Shown here piece after piece: positions 1 through 8,851 of a DNA stretch of 32,217 nucleotides. Under the pieces are notes generated by a model. It made no database searches and had not been told where the DNA came from. It worked only from the letters and a program-made list of their open reading frames with translations. The DNA comes from an uncultured Bacteroidales bacterium (GTDB taxonomy: Bacteria > Bacteroidota > Bacteroidia > Bacteroidales > P3): contig CAMVAA010000011.1 of NCBI GenBank assembly GCA_947165345.1, positions 1-32,217 on the forward strand. Direction: 5' to 3'. The position numbers and the translations under genes are program-made. Numbering within the stretch: the first letter of the stretch is position 1; every line of letters starts with the position of its first letter.

Positions 1-464
1 CCGAATATGGCCAGCAGCCACGAGAACTTGGTAACCAACGCTCCAAGGGCAAAGATGAATATGAATCTCAGCACAATGGCACCGAAAATACCCCAAAATA
101 GAACCCTGTGATAGTACTCTTTCTTTATGCCGAAACTCACAAAAATCATTATCATCACGAAGATGTTGTCTATCGAAAGGCTCTCCTCAAGGAAGTAACC
201 GGCCAAAAACTGCGACGCTGTCTCGTGGCGGTACGCATTCAACTCCGCCAGCGATGCAAATTCCTCCACACTCTTGCCATGCACCCACTCGGCGTGGAAA
301 AATAGCAGAGCCGCAAACGCCATCGCCAGTCCTATCCACATGCCTGTCTGCAAAGCCGCCTCCTTGACACTGACTACATGGTCTTTCTTGTGGAACACGA
401 AAAGGTCCAGTACCAGCATCACCAGTACGAAGACCATGAAAATGACAAAGAAAAGATTGTTCAT
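1..464 (-). CDS. TerC/Alx-family integral membrane protein, C-terminal part runs off the window edge
   Basis: Reverse complement from ATG at 464 reads MNNLFFVIFMVFVLVMLVLDLFVFHKKDHVVSVKEAALQTGMWIGLAMAFAALLFF...AGYFLEESLSIDNIFVMIMIFVSFGI, typical of TerC family (ESLSIDNIFV motif). Open to position 1; absent from the ORF track because it is truncated. Confidence 0.85.
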   Translation of the reverse strand, partial: MNNLFFVIFMVFVLVMLVLDLFVFHKKDHVVSVKEAALQTGMWIGLAMAFAALLFFHAEWVHGKSVEEFASLAELNAYRHETASQFLAGYFLEESLSIDNIFVMIMIFVSFGIKKEYYHRVLFWGIFGAIVLRFIFIFALGALVTKFSWLLAIF

Positions 465-516
465 CTGTATACTTTTTATCCTTTTTTCCTGTTATTACCG
501 TACACTAACGGATTAT

Positions 517-1059
517 ATGGCCAAATATTGTGAACTATTCTGGAGTTTTTTCAAGGCCGGCACATTCACTGTCGGCGGCGGCTATGCCATGATACCGCTT
601 CTCCAGCGGGAACTTGTTGACCGTCACCGATGGCTCGACGAGTCGCTCTTCCTCGATTGTGTCGCTCTCTCTCAGGCCATGCCGGGTGTCTTCGCCGTGA
701 ATATGGCTTGCATCGTAGGCTACCGTCTGCGCGGTGTTCGCGGGGCTGCCGTCGCCACGCTGGGCAACATCATCATGCCCATCGCATTCATCCTCCTTCT
801 CGCCGTCTTCTTCCGCTCCTTTCGCGAAAACCCCATCGTCTCATCCGTGTTCAAAGGGCTGCGCCCTGCCGTCGTGGCTCTCATAGCTGCTCCCGTCTTC
901 AACATGACCCGCTCTGCCAAGGTCTCATGGTCCAACTGCTGGATACCAATCTTGTCGGCGCTGCTCATCTGGCTCCTCGGCGTCAGCCCTGTGCTCGTCA
1001 TCCTCGCCGCAGTCCTGCTTGGACTGGCTTTCTCTAAATCAAACCGCCACACCTCATGA
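517..1059 (+). CDS. Chromate transporter (half-size CHR domain), first of pair
   Basis: MAKYCELFWSFFKAGTFTVGGGYAMIPLLQRELV... GGGYAMIPLL motif; ATG at 517 within the longer ORF 274..1059. Confidence 0.87.
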   Translation: MAKYCELFWSFFKAGTFTVGGGYAMIPLLQRELVDRHRWLDESLFLDCVALSQAMPGVFAVNMACIVGYRLRGVRGAAVATLGNIIMPIAFILLLAVFFRSFRENPIVSSVFKGLRPAVVALIAAPVFNMTRSAKVSWSNCWIPILSALLIWLLGVSPVLVILAAVLLGLAFSKSNRHTS

Positions 1060-1643
1060 TCCTCTGGCAGCTCTTCTACACATTCCTTCTTGTCGGCGCC
1101 TTTACCTTCGGCGGCGGCTACTCCATGATAGCCCTCATCCAAGACCAAGTCGTCGACCACTGGCACTGGATGTCTACCGGCGAGTTCGCCGACCTCGTCG
1201 CCGTGAGCCAGTTCACACCCGGCCCCGTCGGCATCAACACCGCCACCTACGCAGGCTATACTGCCGCCGTCAATGCTGGATACCCCGTCTGGGTGGGCAT
1301 TGCCGGTTCGCTGACCGCCTCCCTGGCTGTCATTGCCATTCCCGTAGCCCTGGTCTTGCTCGTGGGCCGTCTACTCATGGACCATATCACCGACCGTCGT
1401 GTCGAAACCGTCATGCGCATAGTCCGACTGACGGTCGTCGGCCTCATCGCCGCCGCCGCTCTCTCGCTCGTCAACACCGAGACATTCGGCTCCATCGACT
1501 CTCCAGCCCAGCTCATCACCTCCATCCTCATCTTCGCCGCCGTGTTCATCCTGGCTCTCAAGAAAAAAGCAAGCCCCATACTCCTTATCGTCGCGTCCGG
1601 CGTTGTCGGCCTCCTCGTCTACGGTGTCCTGCCCTCAATCTGA
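1056..1643 (+). CDS. Chromate transporter (half-size CHR domain), second of pair
   Basis: MILWQLFYTFLLVGAFTFGGGYSMIALIQDQVV...SQFTPGPVGINTATYAGY; ATGA overlap with the upstream gene. Confidence 0.88.
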   Translation: MILWQLFYTFLLVGAFTFGGGYSMIALIQDQVVDHWHWMSTGEFADLVAVSQFTPGPVGINTATYAGYTAAVNAGYPVWVGIAGSLTASLAVIAIPVALVLLVGRLLMDHITDRRVETVMRIVRLTVVGLIAAAALSLVNTETFGSIDSPAQLITSILIFAAVFILALKKKASPILLIVASGVVGLLVYGVLPSI

Positions 1644-1753
1644 TTTCGCATGCCACCCTCTCTACCCCCTCTCTACCCCTTCTCTACCCTAAAGCAGTAC
1701 CCGGGCAACAAATCGCCCACCGCTTTTTTACATCGGTTATCAATATTTTTTGC

Positions 1754-1761
1754 TATCTTTG
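1754..1761 (+). promoter_or_regulatory. Bacteroidetes-type -7 element TATCTTTG upstream of priA
   Basis: TATCTTTG matches TAnnTTTG; 9 nt before the priA ATG at 1771. Confidence 0.6.
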
Positions 1762-1770
1762 CACACCGTA

Positions 1771-4233
1771 ATGGACGATTCCGTGACATATTATGCCGAC
1801 GTGCTCTTGCCGCTCCATCTGCCTGGCACCTACACCTATAGGGTCCCCCGCGACCTCCAAGAGGCCGTCGTCCCCGGCGTGAGGGTCGTCGTCCAGTTCG
1901 GCCAAAAACGCATTTACTCCGCCATCGTCCGTCGCGTCCATACCACCCAACCGCCCTGGCGCTCCAAATACATCATGGCCGTCCTCGACGACAGCCCCGT
2001 CGTCTCCGAACAACACATGCTTTTCTGGGAGTGGATGGCTGGCTACTACATGTGCTGCCCCGGCGACGTCATGCAGGTCGCCCTGCCCGCCGGCATGAAG
2101 CTGGCCAGCGAATCGACCATTTCAATCCATCCCGACTTCGACGGCGAACTCGGAAGGCTCACCAAGTACGAGCGCATGGTCGTCGAACTGCTGGCGCAAC
2201 ATTCGGCAATGAAACTGGACGACATCAGCCGCGCCCTTGGCATTCAAAAGATTATGCCTCTCATCCGCGGCATGATCGACCGCAGTATTGTAATCATGGA
2301 GGAAGAACTTCGGGAGCGTTTCGTGCCCCGTAAGTCCACCTACCTCAAACTGGCCCCTCAGTACAGCGACGAGCAGGCTCTAAAAAGCCTTTTCGACGAC
2401 CTGGAGCGCAAGAAGCGCGTTAAGCAGGTCGAATTCCTCATCACCTTCATCCAGCAGTCCTCCTTCGGCCGTAAAGCCGTGGCCAAGCGTGCTTTACCAC
2501 AGGTTTCCGCCATGCAGACCCTGCTGAAAAACGGGGTCCTCATCCAGGAAGAACACATCGAAAGCCGGCTGGTCAGCTACTCTGCCGACGACTTGACTCC
2601 GGTCTCCTCCATCGTCCTCAACGACGAACAGCAGCGCGCGTTCGACGCTATCTCGGCCCCTGACGCGCCGAGGACGTTCCTCCTGCACGGCGTCACCTCG
2701 AGCGGCAAGACCGAAGTCTACATCAAACTGATAGACCGCGAGATACGCGCCGGACACCAGGTCCTGTTCCTCCTGCCAGAAATCGCCTTGACGGCTCAGG
2801 TAATCAATCGTCTCCGTCGCTATTTTGGCGACAAGGTCGGTGTCTACCACTCCCGTTTCTCGTCAAGCCAACGGGTCGAGGTGTGGCGGCGCACCGCCTC
2901 TCGCGACGATAGCCGCTTCCAAATCCTCCTCGGAGCCCGAAGCGCTCTCTTTCTGCCTTTCACTGACCTCTCTCTTGTCATCGTCGACGAGGAGCACGAC
3001 TCGTCCTATAAGCAGTTCGACCCAGCCCCACGCTACCAGGCTCGCGACTCCGCCGTCTACCTTGCCTCGCTTTGGAACGCAAAGTGCCTGCTCGGAAGCG
3101 CCACACCAAGCGTCGAAAGTTACCACAACGCACTTGTCGGTAAGTACGGTCTCGCCACCATGTCAAATCGTTACGGTGGCTACTCTCTACCTTTGGTTGA
3201 AATTGTGGACATGAAAGCCGCCCTCCAAAACAAGGAAACCAAGGGAAACTTCAGCACCGTTATGCTTTCAGCCATAAGCGATGCTTTAAGTAAGAGGCAG
3301 CAAGTCATTCTGTTTCAAAACCGTCGCGGCTTCTCTCTTCGACTCGAATGCGACGACTGCCACCACATCCCGCAGTGCATACACTGCGATGTGTCGCTGG
3401 TCTACCACAAAGCCACATCCTCCCTGCGTTGCCACTACTGCGGCTATTCCATTCCGGTCCCCTCCGAGTGCCCGGCATGCCACTCCACCCATCTCCGCAT
3501 GACCGGCATCGGGACCGAAAGGGTAGAGGAGGACCTGCAAATTCTGTTCCCCGACGCACGCGTGGCAAGGATGGACCTCGACAGCACCATGCAGAAGAAC
3601 CAGTACACGGAACTGCTAAACGACTTCGCCGAGCACCGGATCGACATCCTCGTCGGCACCCAGATGGTCACCAAAGGACTCGACTTCGAGAACGTCTCTG
3701 TCGTCGGCATCGTCAACGCGGACAACATCATCAACTACCCCAACTTCCGTGCCTACGAACGCGCTTTCCAGCAGATGACGCAGGTCAGCGGCCGCGCCGG
3801 CCGCCATCAGGACAGCGGACGGGTGATAATCCAGACCTTCAACCCAGGCCACCAGATTCTTCAGAATGTCGTCGACGCCGACTACCTGGCCATGTATCGC
3901 GACCAGGACAACGAACGCCGCGTCTTCCGCTATCCGCCTTATTTCAAGCTGATTGAGATAACCCTCAAACACAAGGACCAGAACTGCGTGAACGATGCCG
4001 CCGATTGGCTTGCAACCCAGATGAGGGCCACCTTCGGCAACCGTGTCTTGGGACCTGAGTATCCGCTCGTGAGCCGCATCCGCGCACTCTACCTGAAGAC
4101 CGTCATCCTGCGCTTCGAACGCTCCGAAGCCATCGCCGACGCAAAACGGATAATACTCCTGATGGCCGACAAACTGCACGAACAGCCCGACTGGAAAGGC
4201 GTCATCGTCCAGTTCGACGTAGACCCGTATTGA
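1771..4233 (+). CDS. priA: Primosomal protein N' / replication restart helicase PriA
   Basis: MDDSVTYYADVLLPLHLPGTYTYRVP; Walker A GVTSSGKTEVY, DEEH box, paired Cys zinc-binding motifs CDDCHHIPQCIHC and CHYCGYSIPVPSECPAC. ORF open from 1750 but 1771 is the likely start. Confidence 0.96.
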   Translation: MDDSVTYYADVLLPLHLPGTYTYRVPRDLQEAVVPGVRVVVQFGQKRIYSAIVRRVHTTQPPWRSKYIMAVLDDSPVVSEQHMLFWEWMAGYYMCCPGDVMQVALPAGMKLASESTISIHPDFDGELGRLTKYERMVVELLAQHSAMKLDDISRALGIQKIMPLIRGMIDRSIVIMEEELRERFVPRKSTYLKLAPQYSDEQALKSLFDDLERKKRVKQVEFLITFIQQSSFGRKAVAKRALPQVSAMQTLLKNGVLIQEEHIESRLVSYSADDLTPVSSIVLNDEQQRAFDAISAPDAPRTFLLHGVTSSGKTEVYIKLIDREIRAGHQVLFLLPEIALTAQVINRLRRYFGDKVGVYHSRFSSSQRVEVWRRTASRDDSRFQILLGARSALFLPFTDLSLVIVDEEHDSSYKQFDPAPRYQARDSAVYLASLWNAKCLLGSATPSVESYHNALVGKYGLATMSNRYGGYSLPLVEIVDMKAALQNKETKGNFSTVMLSAISDALSKRQQVILFQNRRGFSLRLECDDCHHIPQCIHCDVSLVYHKATSSLRCHYCGYSIPVPSECPACHSTHLRMTGIGTERVEEDLQILFPDARVARMDLDSTMQKNQYTELLNDFAEHRIDILVGTQMVTKGLDFENVSVVGIVNADNIINYPNFRAYERAFQQMTQVSGRAGRHQDSGRVIIQTFNPGHQILQNVVDADYLAMYRDQDNERRVFRYPPYFKLIEITLKHKDQNCVNDAADWLATQMRATFGNRVLGPEYPLVSRIRALYLKTVILRFERSEAIADAKRIILLMADKLHEQPDWKGVIVQFDVDPY

Positions 4234-4234
4234 A

Positions 4235-5143
4235 CTATAGGATATAATTGACTATGCACAGCGCCGCCATTGCCTCCACAATGACGGGGGTGCGCTGCAC
4301 CTGGCACAGGTCGTGGCGGCCTTTGATGTCCAGCAGCTTCAACTCGCCGTTCTCGCACAGGCATTCCACAGCCTGCGGCAACGTCGCCACCGGGTGGAAC
4401 GCCACCCTGAACTCGACGGGCATTCCGTTGCTTATTCCGCCTTGCACGCCGCCGCAATGGTTGGTCACGGTTCCTCCGCCGGGCAGCCAGCGGTCTATAT
4501 ATTCCGACCCGCTCATCAGCGCCGCACCGAATCCCGCGCCCATCTCGAAGCCTATGGCCGACGGTATGCTCATCATGGCCGATGCCAGCTGTGCGTTCAG
4601 TTTCCCGAACAGGGGCTCTCCCACACCGGCCGCCAGGCCTTCTATCCGGCACCGCACCACTCCGCCGCAGGTGTCTCCTTCTTTCTGCTCGCCGGTCTCC
4701 GCCACCTCGGCGTGTATGGTGATCCCCTCGAGCAGCTGCCGCGCTATGGCGCCGGCCACCACCCTCGCCGCCGTCTCCCTGGCCGAAGCCCGTCCGCCGC
4801 CGCGGTGGTCGCGCAGCCCGTATTTTACAAAGTAGGTATAGTCCGCGTGCCCAGGCCTGAAGCAGTGTTCCAGTACGTCGTAGTCCTTGCTGCGCGCGTT
4901 GCTGTTGGCTATAACGAAAGCTATCGGCGTGCCCAGCGTGACGCCGTCCTTCACCCCCGACAGCCACTCTATCTTGTCCTCCTCCTGCCGCGGCGCACCC
5001 TGGCTGCGGCGCGACATGTCGGCCCTTATGGCGTCCATGTCTATCTTCACACCCGACGGACATCCGTCTATTACAGCACCTACGGCGAGTCCGTGCGACT
5101 CGCCGTAGGTCGTAATCTTGAATCGTGTTCCGTACGTGTTCAC
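4235..5143 (-). CDS. aroC: Chorismate synthase (unusually short, 302 aa), GTG start
   Basis: TTYGESHG, RDHRGGGRASARET, GGVQGGISNG, GRHD motifs. First codon is GTG (reverse complement of 5141-5143), overlapping the TGA of the FKBP gene. Confidence 0.93.
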   Translation of the reverse strand: MNTYGTRFKITTYGESHGLAVGAVIDGCPSGVKIDMDAIRADMSRRSQGAPRQEEDKIEWLSGVKDGVTLGTPIAFVIANSNARSKDYDVLEHCFRPGHADYTYFVKYGLRDHRGGGRASARETAARVVAGAIARQLLEGITIHAEVAETGEQKEGDTCGGVVRCRIEGLAAGVGEPLFGKLNAQLASAMMSIPSAIGFEMGAGFGAALMSGSEYIDRWLPGGGTVTNHCGGVQGGISNGMPVEFRVAFHPVATLPQAVECLCENGELKLLDIKGRHDLCQVQRTPVIVEAMAALCIVNYIL

Positions 5144-5940
5144 TTAGGGTTGATTTCTAAGAGTTCCACCTCGAAAATCAACGCCGAACCCGGCGGTATC
5201 GCCCCGGCCGGCTGTTCGCCGTAGCCGAGGTTGTACGGCAGGTAGAGCATATACTTCGACCCTTCGTCCATAAGCTGCAGACCTTCCGTCCAGCCGGGAA
5301 TGACCTGGTTCAGGGCAAAGGTGATGGGCTCACCGCGATCCACACTGCTGTCGAACTTCGTGCCGTCAATCAGCGTCCCCGTGTAGTGCACCTTCACACG
5401 GTCCGTGGCCTTGGGCTTTTTGCCGTTGCCCTCCTTTATCATGCGGTACTTCAAACCGCTGGCGGTGGTGTACACCGACTTGTTTTTCCCAACCTCGTCC
5501 AGGTATTTGCGGCCCGCTTCTATGTTCCTCTCCACGCCCGCGCGCTGGCGGCGTTCGAAGTTCTCCTGGAAGCGTTGCAGCAGCGGACGGGCCTGATGGT
5601 CTTTTATGAGGCTGTGCCCTTCGGCATAGTCTATCATGGCCTGGCCGGCAATCTTGCCGTCGATGCCAAGCCCCTGCCGCTCCCACTGCATGTACACGTC
5701 TCGCCCTATGGCGTACGATGCCGAGTCGTTGAAAGTCGACGGTGTGGCGGGAGCAGTCTTCTTCTTGAGCTCGGCCAACTCTTTCTGCACACGCTCGTAT
5801 GCGTCGGCCTTCGCCTTCATGTCGTTGTATTGCTGCTCGCTCATCGTGGCCTTACCCCTCTTGATCTTCACCTCTTGGGCGGTGGCCATGCAAGTGCTCA
5901 CCGCCAAGATGACGGTGAGCATAATGGTCGTTCTCTTCAT
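5140..5940 (-). CDS. FKBP-type peptidyl-prolyl cis-trans isomerase, exported
   Basis: Signal peptide MKRTTIMLTVILAVSTCMATAQ; FKBP N-domain; VKVHYTGTLIDGTKFDSSVDRGEPITFALNQVIPGWTEGLQLM...GYGEQPAGAIPPGSALIFEVELLEI. Confidence 0.95.
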   Translation of the reverse strand: MKRTTIMLTVILAVSTCMATAQEVKIKRGKATMSEQQYNDMKAKADAYERVQKELAELKKKTAPATPSTFNDSASYAIGRDVYMQWERQGLGIDGKIAGQAMIDYAEGHSLIKDHQARPLLQRFQENFERRQRAGVERNIEAGRKYLDEVGKNKSVYTTASGLKYRMIKEGNGKKPKATDRVKVHYTGTLIDGTKFDSSVDRGEPITFALNQVIPGWTEGLQLMDEGSKYMLYLPYNLGYGEQPAGAIPPGSALIFEVELLEINPK

Positions 5941-5958
5941 CGTTGCGATGGTGGTGGT

Positions 5959-7050
5959 TTATTTATATTCCTTCACTTGTACTCCGTCGAGAACCTCTTT
6001 TCCGCAGATGGCCAGAGCCAGCATCTCGTTCTCGCCTTTGTAGACCTTCACCGGTGCAATCCAGCCCACGCGCTCCTCAATCATGGCCATCCAGGGCTTG
6101 CTGTAGGCTATGCCGCCCGTAAGCAGGATGGCGTCCACCTTGCCGTTCACCACGGCGGCCAGACGGCTTATCTCCATCGACACCTGGTATGTAAAAGCGT
6201 CAACCAGCAGCTGGCACTTCTTGTCGCCGGCCAGGGCACGCTTCTCAACCTCGTATGCGTCGTTGGTGCCAAGGTAGGCCACAAAGCCGCCCTCTGCTGT
6301 CACCATCTTCTTCAGCTGTGCTTCGGTGTACTTGCCGCTGCATGCCACCTCGATCAGCTTCGAAGCGTTGATACTGCCGCAGCGGGTGGGGGAGAAGGCA
6401 CCGAGACCGCACAGGGCACGGTTGACTTCCACGCAGCGTCCGTGCTGGTGCACACCGACGCTCACGCCGCCGCCCATGTGGGCGATGATGAGGTTCATGT
6501 CCTCATAGTGCTTGCCCAGCTCGCGGGCATAGAGCTTCGCCGTCATCTTCTGGTTCAGGCAGTGCCAGATGACGCCCTCGTGCGACGGATCGAGGTCGAA
6601 GACGGGATGACCGCTAATCTTGGCATACTCCGGACGCTCGTCCACAATGCCGGGGTCGGCGATATATGCACACTCAAGACCAATTTCCGATGCTATGGCA
6701 TCGCTTATCAGGGCACCAAGATTGCAGGCGTGCTTACCCTGGATACCAGCGTGGCATTCCTCTTTCATCAGGTCGTTGACACGGTAGCAGCCGCTCTCGC
6801 ACGGGCGCGTCAGGCCGCCTCGGCCCATGACCACGGCTATCTCGTCGGTCCCAACGCCATGGCGCTTCACCATGTCCAGTATAGCTCCCTTGCGGTACTC
6901 AAACTGGTCCGCCACTTCCTTGAACTTCTGTATCTCCTCGATAGGGTGGGAGAGGTTCTCGGTAAAGACTTCATTCTCGCCGTCATAGATGGCAGCCTTG
7001 GTCGATGTGGCACCGGGGTTGATTACCAATGTGTATTTTCTTGTGCTCAT
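5959..7050 (-). CDS. buk: Butyrate kinase
   Basis: MSTRKYTLVINPGATSTKAAIYDGENEVFTENLSHPIEEI...HMGGGVSVGVHQHGRCVEVNRAL; ASKHA acetate/butyrate kinase family. Confidence 0.94.
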   Translation of the reverse strand: MSTRKYTLVINPGATSTKAAIYDGENEVFTENLSHPIEEIQKFKEVADQFEYRKGAILDMVKRHGVGTDEIAVVMGRGGLTRPCESGCYRVNDLMKEECHAGIQGKHACNLGALISDAIASEIGLECAYIADPGIVDERPEYAKISGHPVFDLDPSHEGVIWHCLNQKMTAKLYARELGKHYEDMNLIIAHMGGGVSVGVHQHGRCVEVNRALCGLGAFSPTRCGSINASKLIEVACSGKYTEAQLKKMVTAEGGFVAYLGTNDAYEVEKRALAGDKKCQLLVDAFTYQVSMEISRLAAVVNGKVDAILLTGGIAYSKPWMAMIEERVGWIAPVKVYKGENEMLALAICGKEVLDGVQVKEYK

Positions 7051-7090
7051 TGTATTGTATTTTATTGTTATTATTCAAAGTTTGACGGTG

Positions 7091-7098
7091 CAAAGATA
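7091..7098 (-). promoter_or_regulatory. Bacteroidetes-type -7 element TATCTTTG upstream of buk
   Basis: CAAAGATA on + strand = TATCTTTG on -, with TTG (7121-7123) 22 nt further upstream. Confidence 0.6.
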
Positions 7099-7207
7099 AG
7101 AAAAAAAAATGAATTGCGTCCAATTTTTTTTCAACATCCACATGACACTCTCCCGCCCACTGCCGGCAGCCATTTCCAACCCCCGTTTTTCGGGCATAAA
7201 AAACAAA

Positions 7208-7236
7208 GAGGCCGTCCTGTTCTTCAGGACGGCCTC
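7208..7236 (-). terminator. Intrinsic terminator downstream of the ExbB/ExbD operon
   Basis: Perfect 12-bp stem GAGGCCGTCCTG / CAGGACGGCCTC with 5-nt loop; minus-strand tail TTTGTTTTTT. Confidence 0.85.
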
Positions 7237-7277
7237 CTCGGTTCTTTTAAGAGTCTATCGGGTGTTTCCCAGAAGGT

Positions 7278-7748
7278 TTACTTCCTCCCGCCTTTGCTGG
7301 CGTTGTAGAATATCTTCAGGGCACCAGCCTGACGCAGCTCCTGTTTGATGTCCGAAATCAAACCCATACGCACCTGCTTGTCGGCCTTTATGGCCGTCGT
7401 CAGGAACGGACGGTCTGCCTCGGGGCGGGCCGAACGTTCCAACTCGCAGAACTGCATGATATCGCCGATTTCGGCTATCTGGTCGTTGAGCTGGATACGG
7501 GGTTCTGTACCGTACTTCTTCTGCTGGTCCTGCAGAGGGACACCGACATTAATGTAGCTCACAAGGCTTTTCTTCTCCAGCTTGGTCACTTCGCTTCCCT
7601 GCGGAGGTATGATTTTCACATACAATGTGCTCTCGCGCATGGTGGTGATGACCATGAAGAAGAACAGGAGCATGAAGATAATGTCACTCATCGAGCCCAT
7701 GTTCAGTTCGGGCGTCTCTTTTGCTTTCTTACCTGTGAATCGTGCCAT
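7278..7748 (-). CDS. ExbD/TolR-family biopolymer transport protein (second ExbD)
   Basis: MARFTGKKAKETPELNMGSMSDIIFMLLFFFMVITTMRES; ExbD TM with conserved Asp. TAATG overlap with the upstream ExbD. Confidence 0.88.
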   Translation of the reverse strand: MARFTGKKAKETPELNMGSMSDIIFMLLFFFMVITTMRESTLYVKIIPPQGSEVTKLEKKSLVSYINVGVPLQDQQKKYGTEPRIQLNDQIAEIGDIMQFCELERSARPEADRPFLTTAIKADKQVRMGLISDIKQELRQAGALKIFYNASKGGRK

Positions 7749-8317
7749 TATTTACCTCCAATCTTTGTGGGCTCGGCTTCCGATATGGCCACCGGGATGG
7801 CCTGCTCTATAGCTTCGCGCTGTTCTTCATTAACATCGGCAAACTTCTTGCCAAATCGTGCGGTGGCGAATTCGTCGCGCATCTCTTTGATAGCTGCAGT
7901 GAGCTCGTTCTGCACCTGCAGGTACATGTCGTAGGATGTGCCGCGGTCGTTACGCAGCGAGATGACGCCCTGCGATACATCGACAGTCCCAAGCAACGGG
8001 ATATCGACAGGCTTCTTCTCCGGCAGATTGGGGAGATTGTTGGGGTTGCCGAGGAATTCCTTGGCCCTGTCCTTCAGGTCCTCAATCCGGCCGTACTCGT
8101 TGTTGTAGAGCAACCGGTCGTCTTTGTTGACAAGCACGACAAAGATATTGCGCTCACGAACGTCAGGCGCTTCCGCATCCTCCGGCAGGGGAGGCGGCAG
8201 CTTACGCGCTATACCCATATCTGTATTGATGTTGGAGACCATCAGGAAGAAGGCCAGCAACAGGAACGAGATATCGGACATAGAGCCTGTGTTGAGTCCG
8301 GGAGTTTTTCTTGCCAT
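7748..8317 (-). CDS. ExbD/TolR-family biopolymer transport protein (first ExbD)
   Basis: MARKTPGLNTGSMSDISFLLLAFFLMVSNINTDMG; ExbD TM with conserved Asp. Confidence 0.87.
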   Translation of the reverse strand: MARKTPGLNTGSMSDISFLLLAFFLMVSNINTDMGIARKLPPPLPEDAEAPDVRERNIFVVLVNKDDRLLYNNEYGRIEDLKDRAKEFLGNPNNLPNLPEKKPVDIPLLGTVDVSQGVISLRNDRGTSYDMYLQVQNELTAAIKEMRDEFATARFGKKFADVNEEQREAIEQAIPVAISEAEPTKIGGK

Positions 8318-8323
8318 AGTCAG

Positions 8324-8794
8324 TTACTTTTTAAGTGATTTGGCAATCTCGGTGTATACAATCGAGACCGCGGCGACTATCACGAGGATGTAGACCACGA
8401 TACACGCAGCACCTATCAGCTTCGAGGTGCCTTCCGAGACGTCATGTTTTTCCATCAGAGCCTGGCTCACATCGGTGCCCGACGAGAGCACAAAGGCCAG
8501 CACGCACACCACCACCACGGCCACAACAAGACCGAGGAATTTCTTCCAGTAGCCTTTGTCTTCGCGGAAACGGTTTGCAAGCTTGACACACAGGAATGCG
8601 ACGATGGCAATCACAGACACCGCCACAAGGCAGAGCAGGATATAGAATGTCGCATCGAAAAGGCCGTTGGCTTTCACGGCCGAGAGTTCTTTGGTATCAC
8701 CGTTGTTCATGGCAAAGATGACGCTGAGCACTGCACACAGCACTGCCACGCCCAAGCCACACCAGGTGATAAGTTTATCAGTCTTTTCTTTCAT
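8324..8794 (-). CDS. Small multi-pass membrane protein of unknown function embedded in the ExbB/ExbD cluster
   Basis: 156 aa with about four hydrophobic segments (LITWCGLGVAVLCAVLSVIFAM, FYILLCLVAVSVIAIVAFLCV, FLGLVVAVVVVCVLAFVL, LIGAACIVVYILVIVAAVSIVY). Confidence 0.75.
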   Translation of the reverse strand: MKEKTDKLITWCGLGVAVLCAVLSVIFAMNNGDTKELSAVKANGLFDATFYILLCLVAVSVIAIVAFLCVKLANRFREDKGYWKKFLGLVVAVVVVCVLAFVLSSGTDVSQALMEKHDVSEGTSKLIGAACIVVYILVIVAAVSIVYTEIAKSLKK

Positions 8795-8851
8795 TGTGGT
8801 TGTTCTTTTTTAGGTTATTATTGGTGTTCACCGTTCAAAAGAGGGCAACCA

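Noticed and set aside
274-516. N-terminal extension of the first chromate transporter ORF
   Set aside because: Overlaps the divergent terC-like gene; CHR family homology begins at MAKYCELFW (517).
5386-7308. 640-aa + strand ORF antisense to FKBP and buk
   Set aside because: Low-complexity His/Leu/Val-rich translation typical of the shadow frame of GC-rich genes; the minus-strand genes are clear family members.
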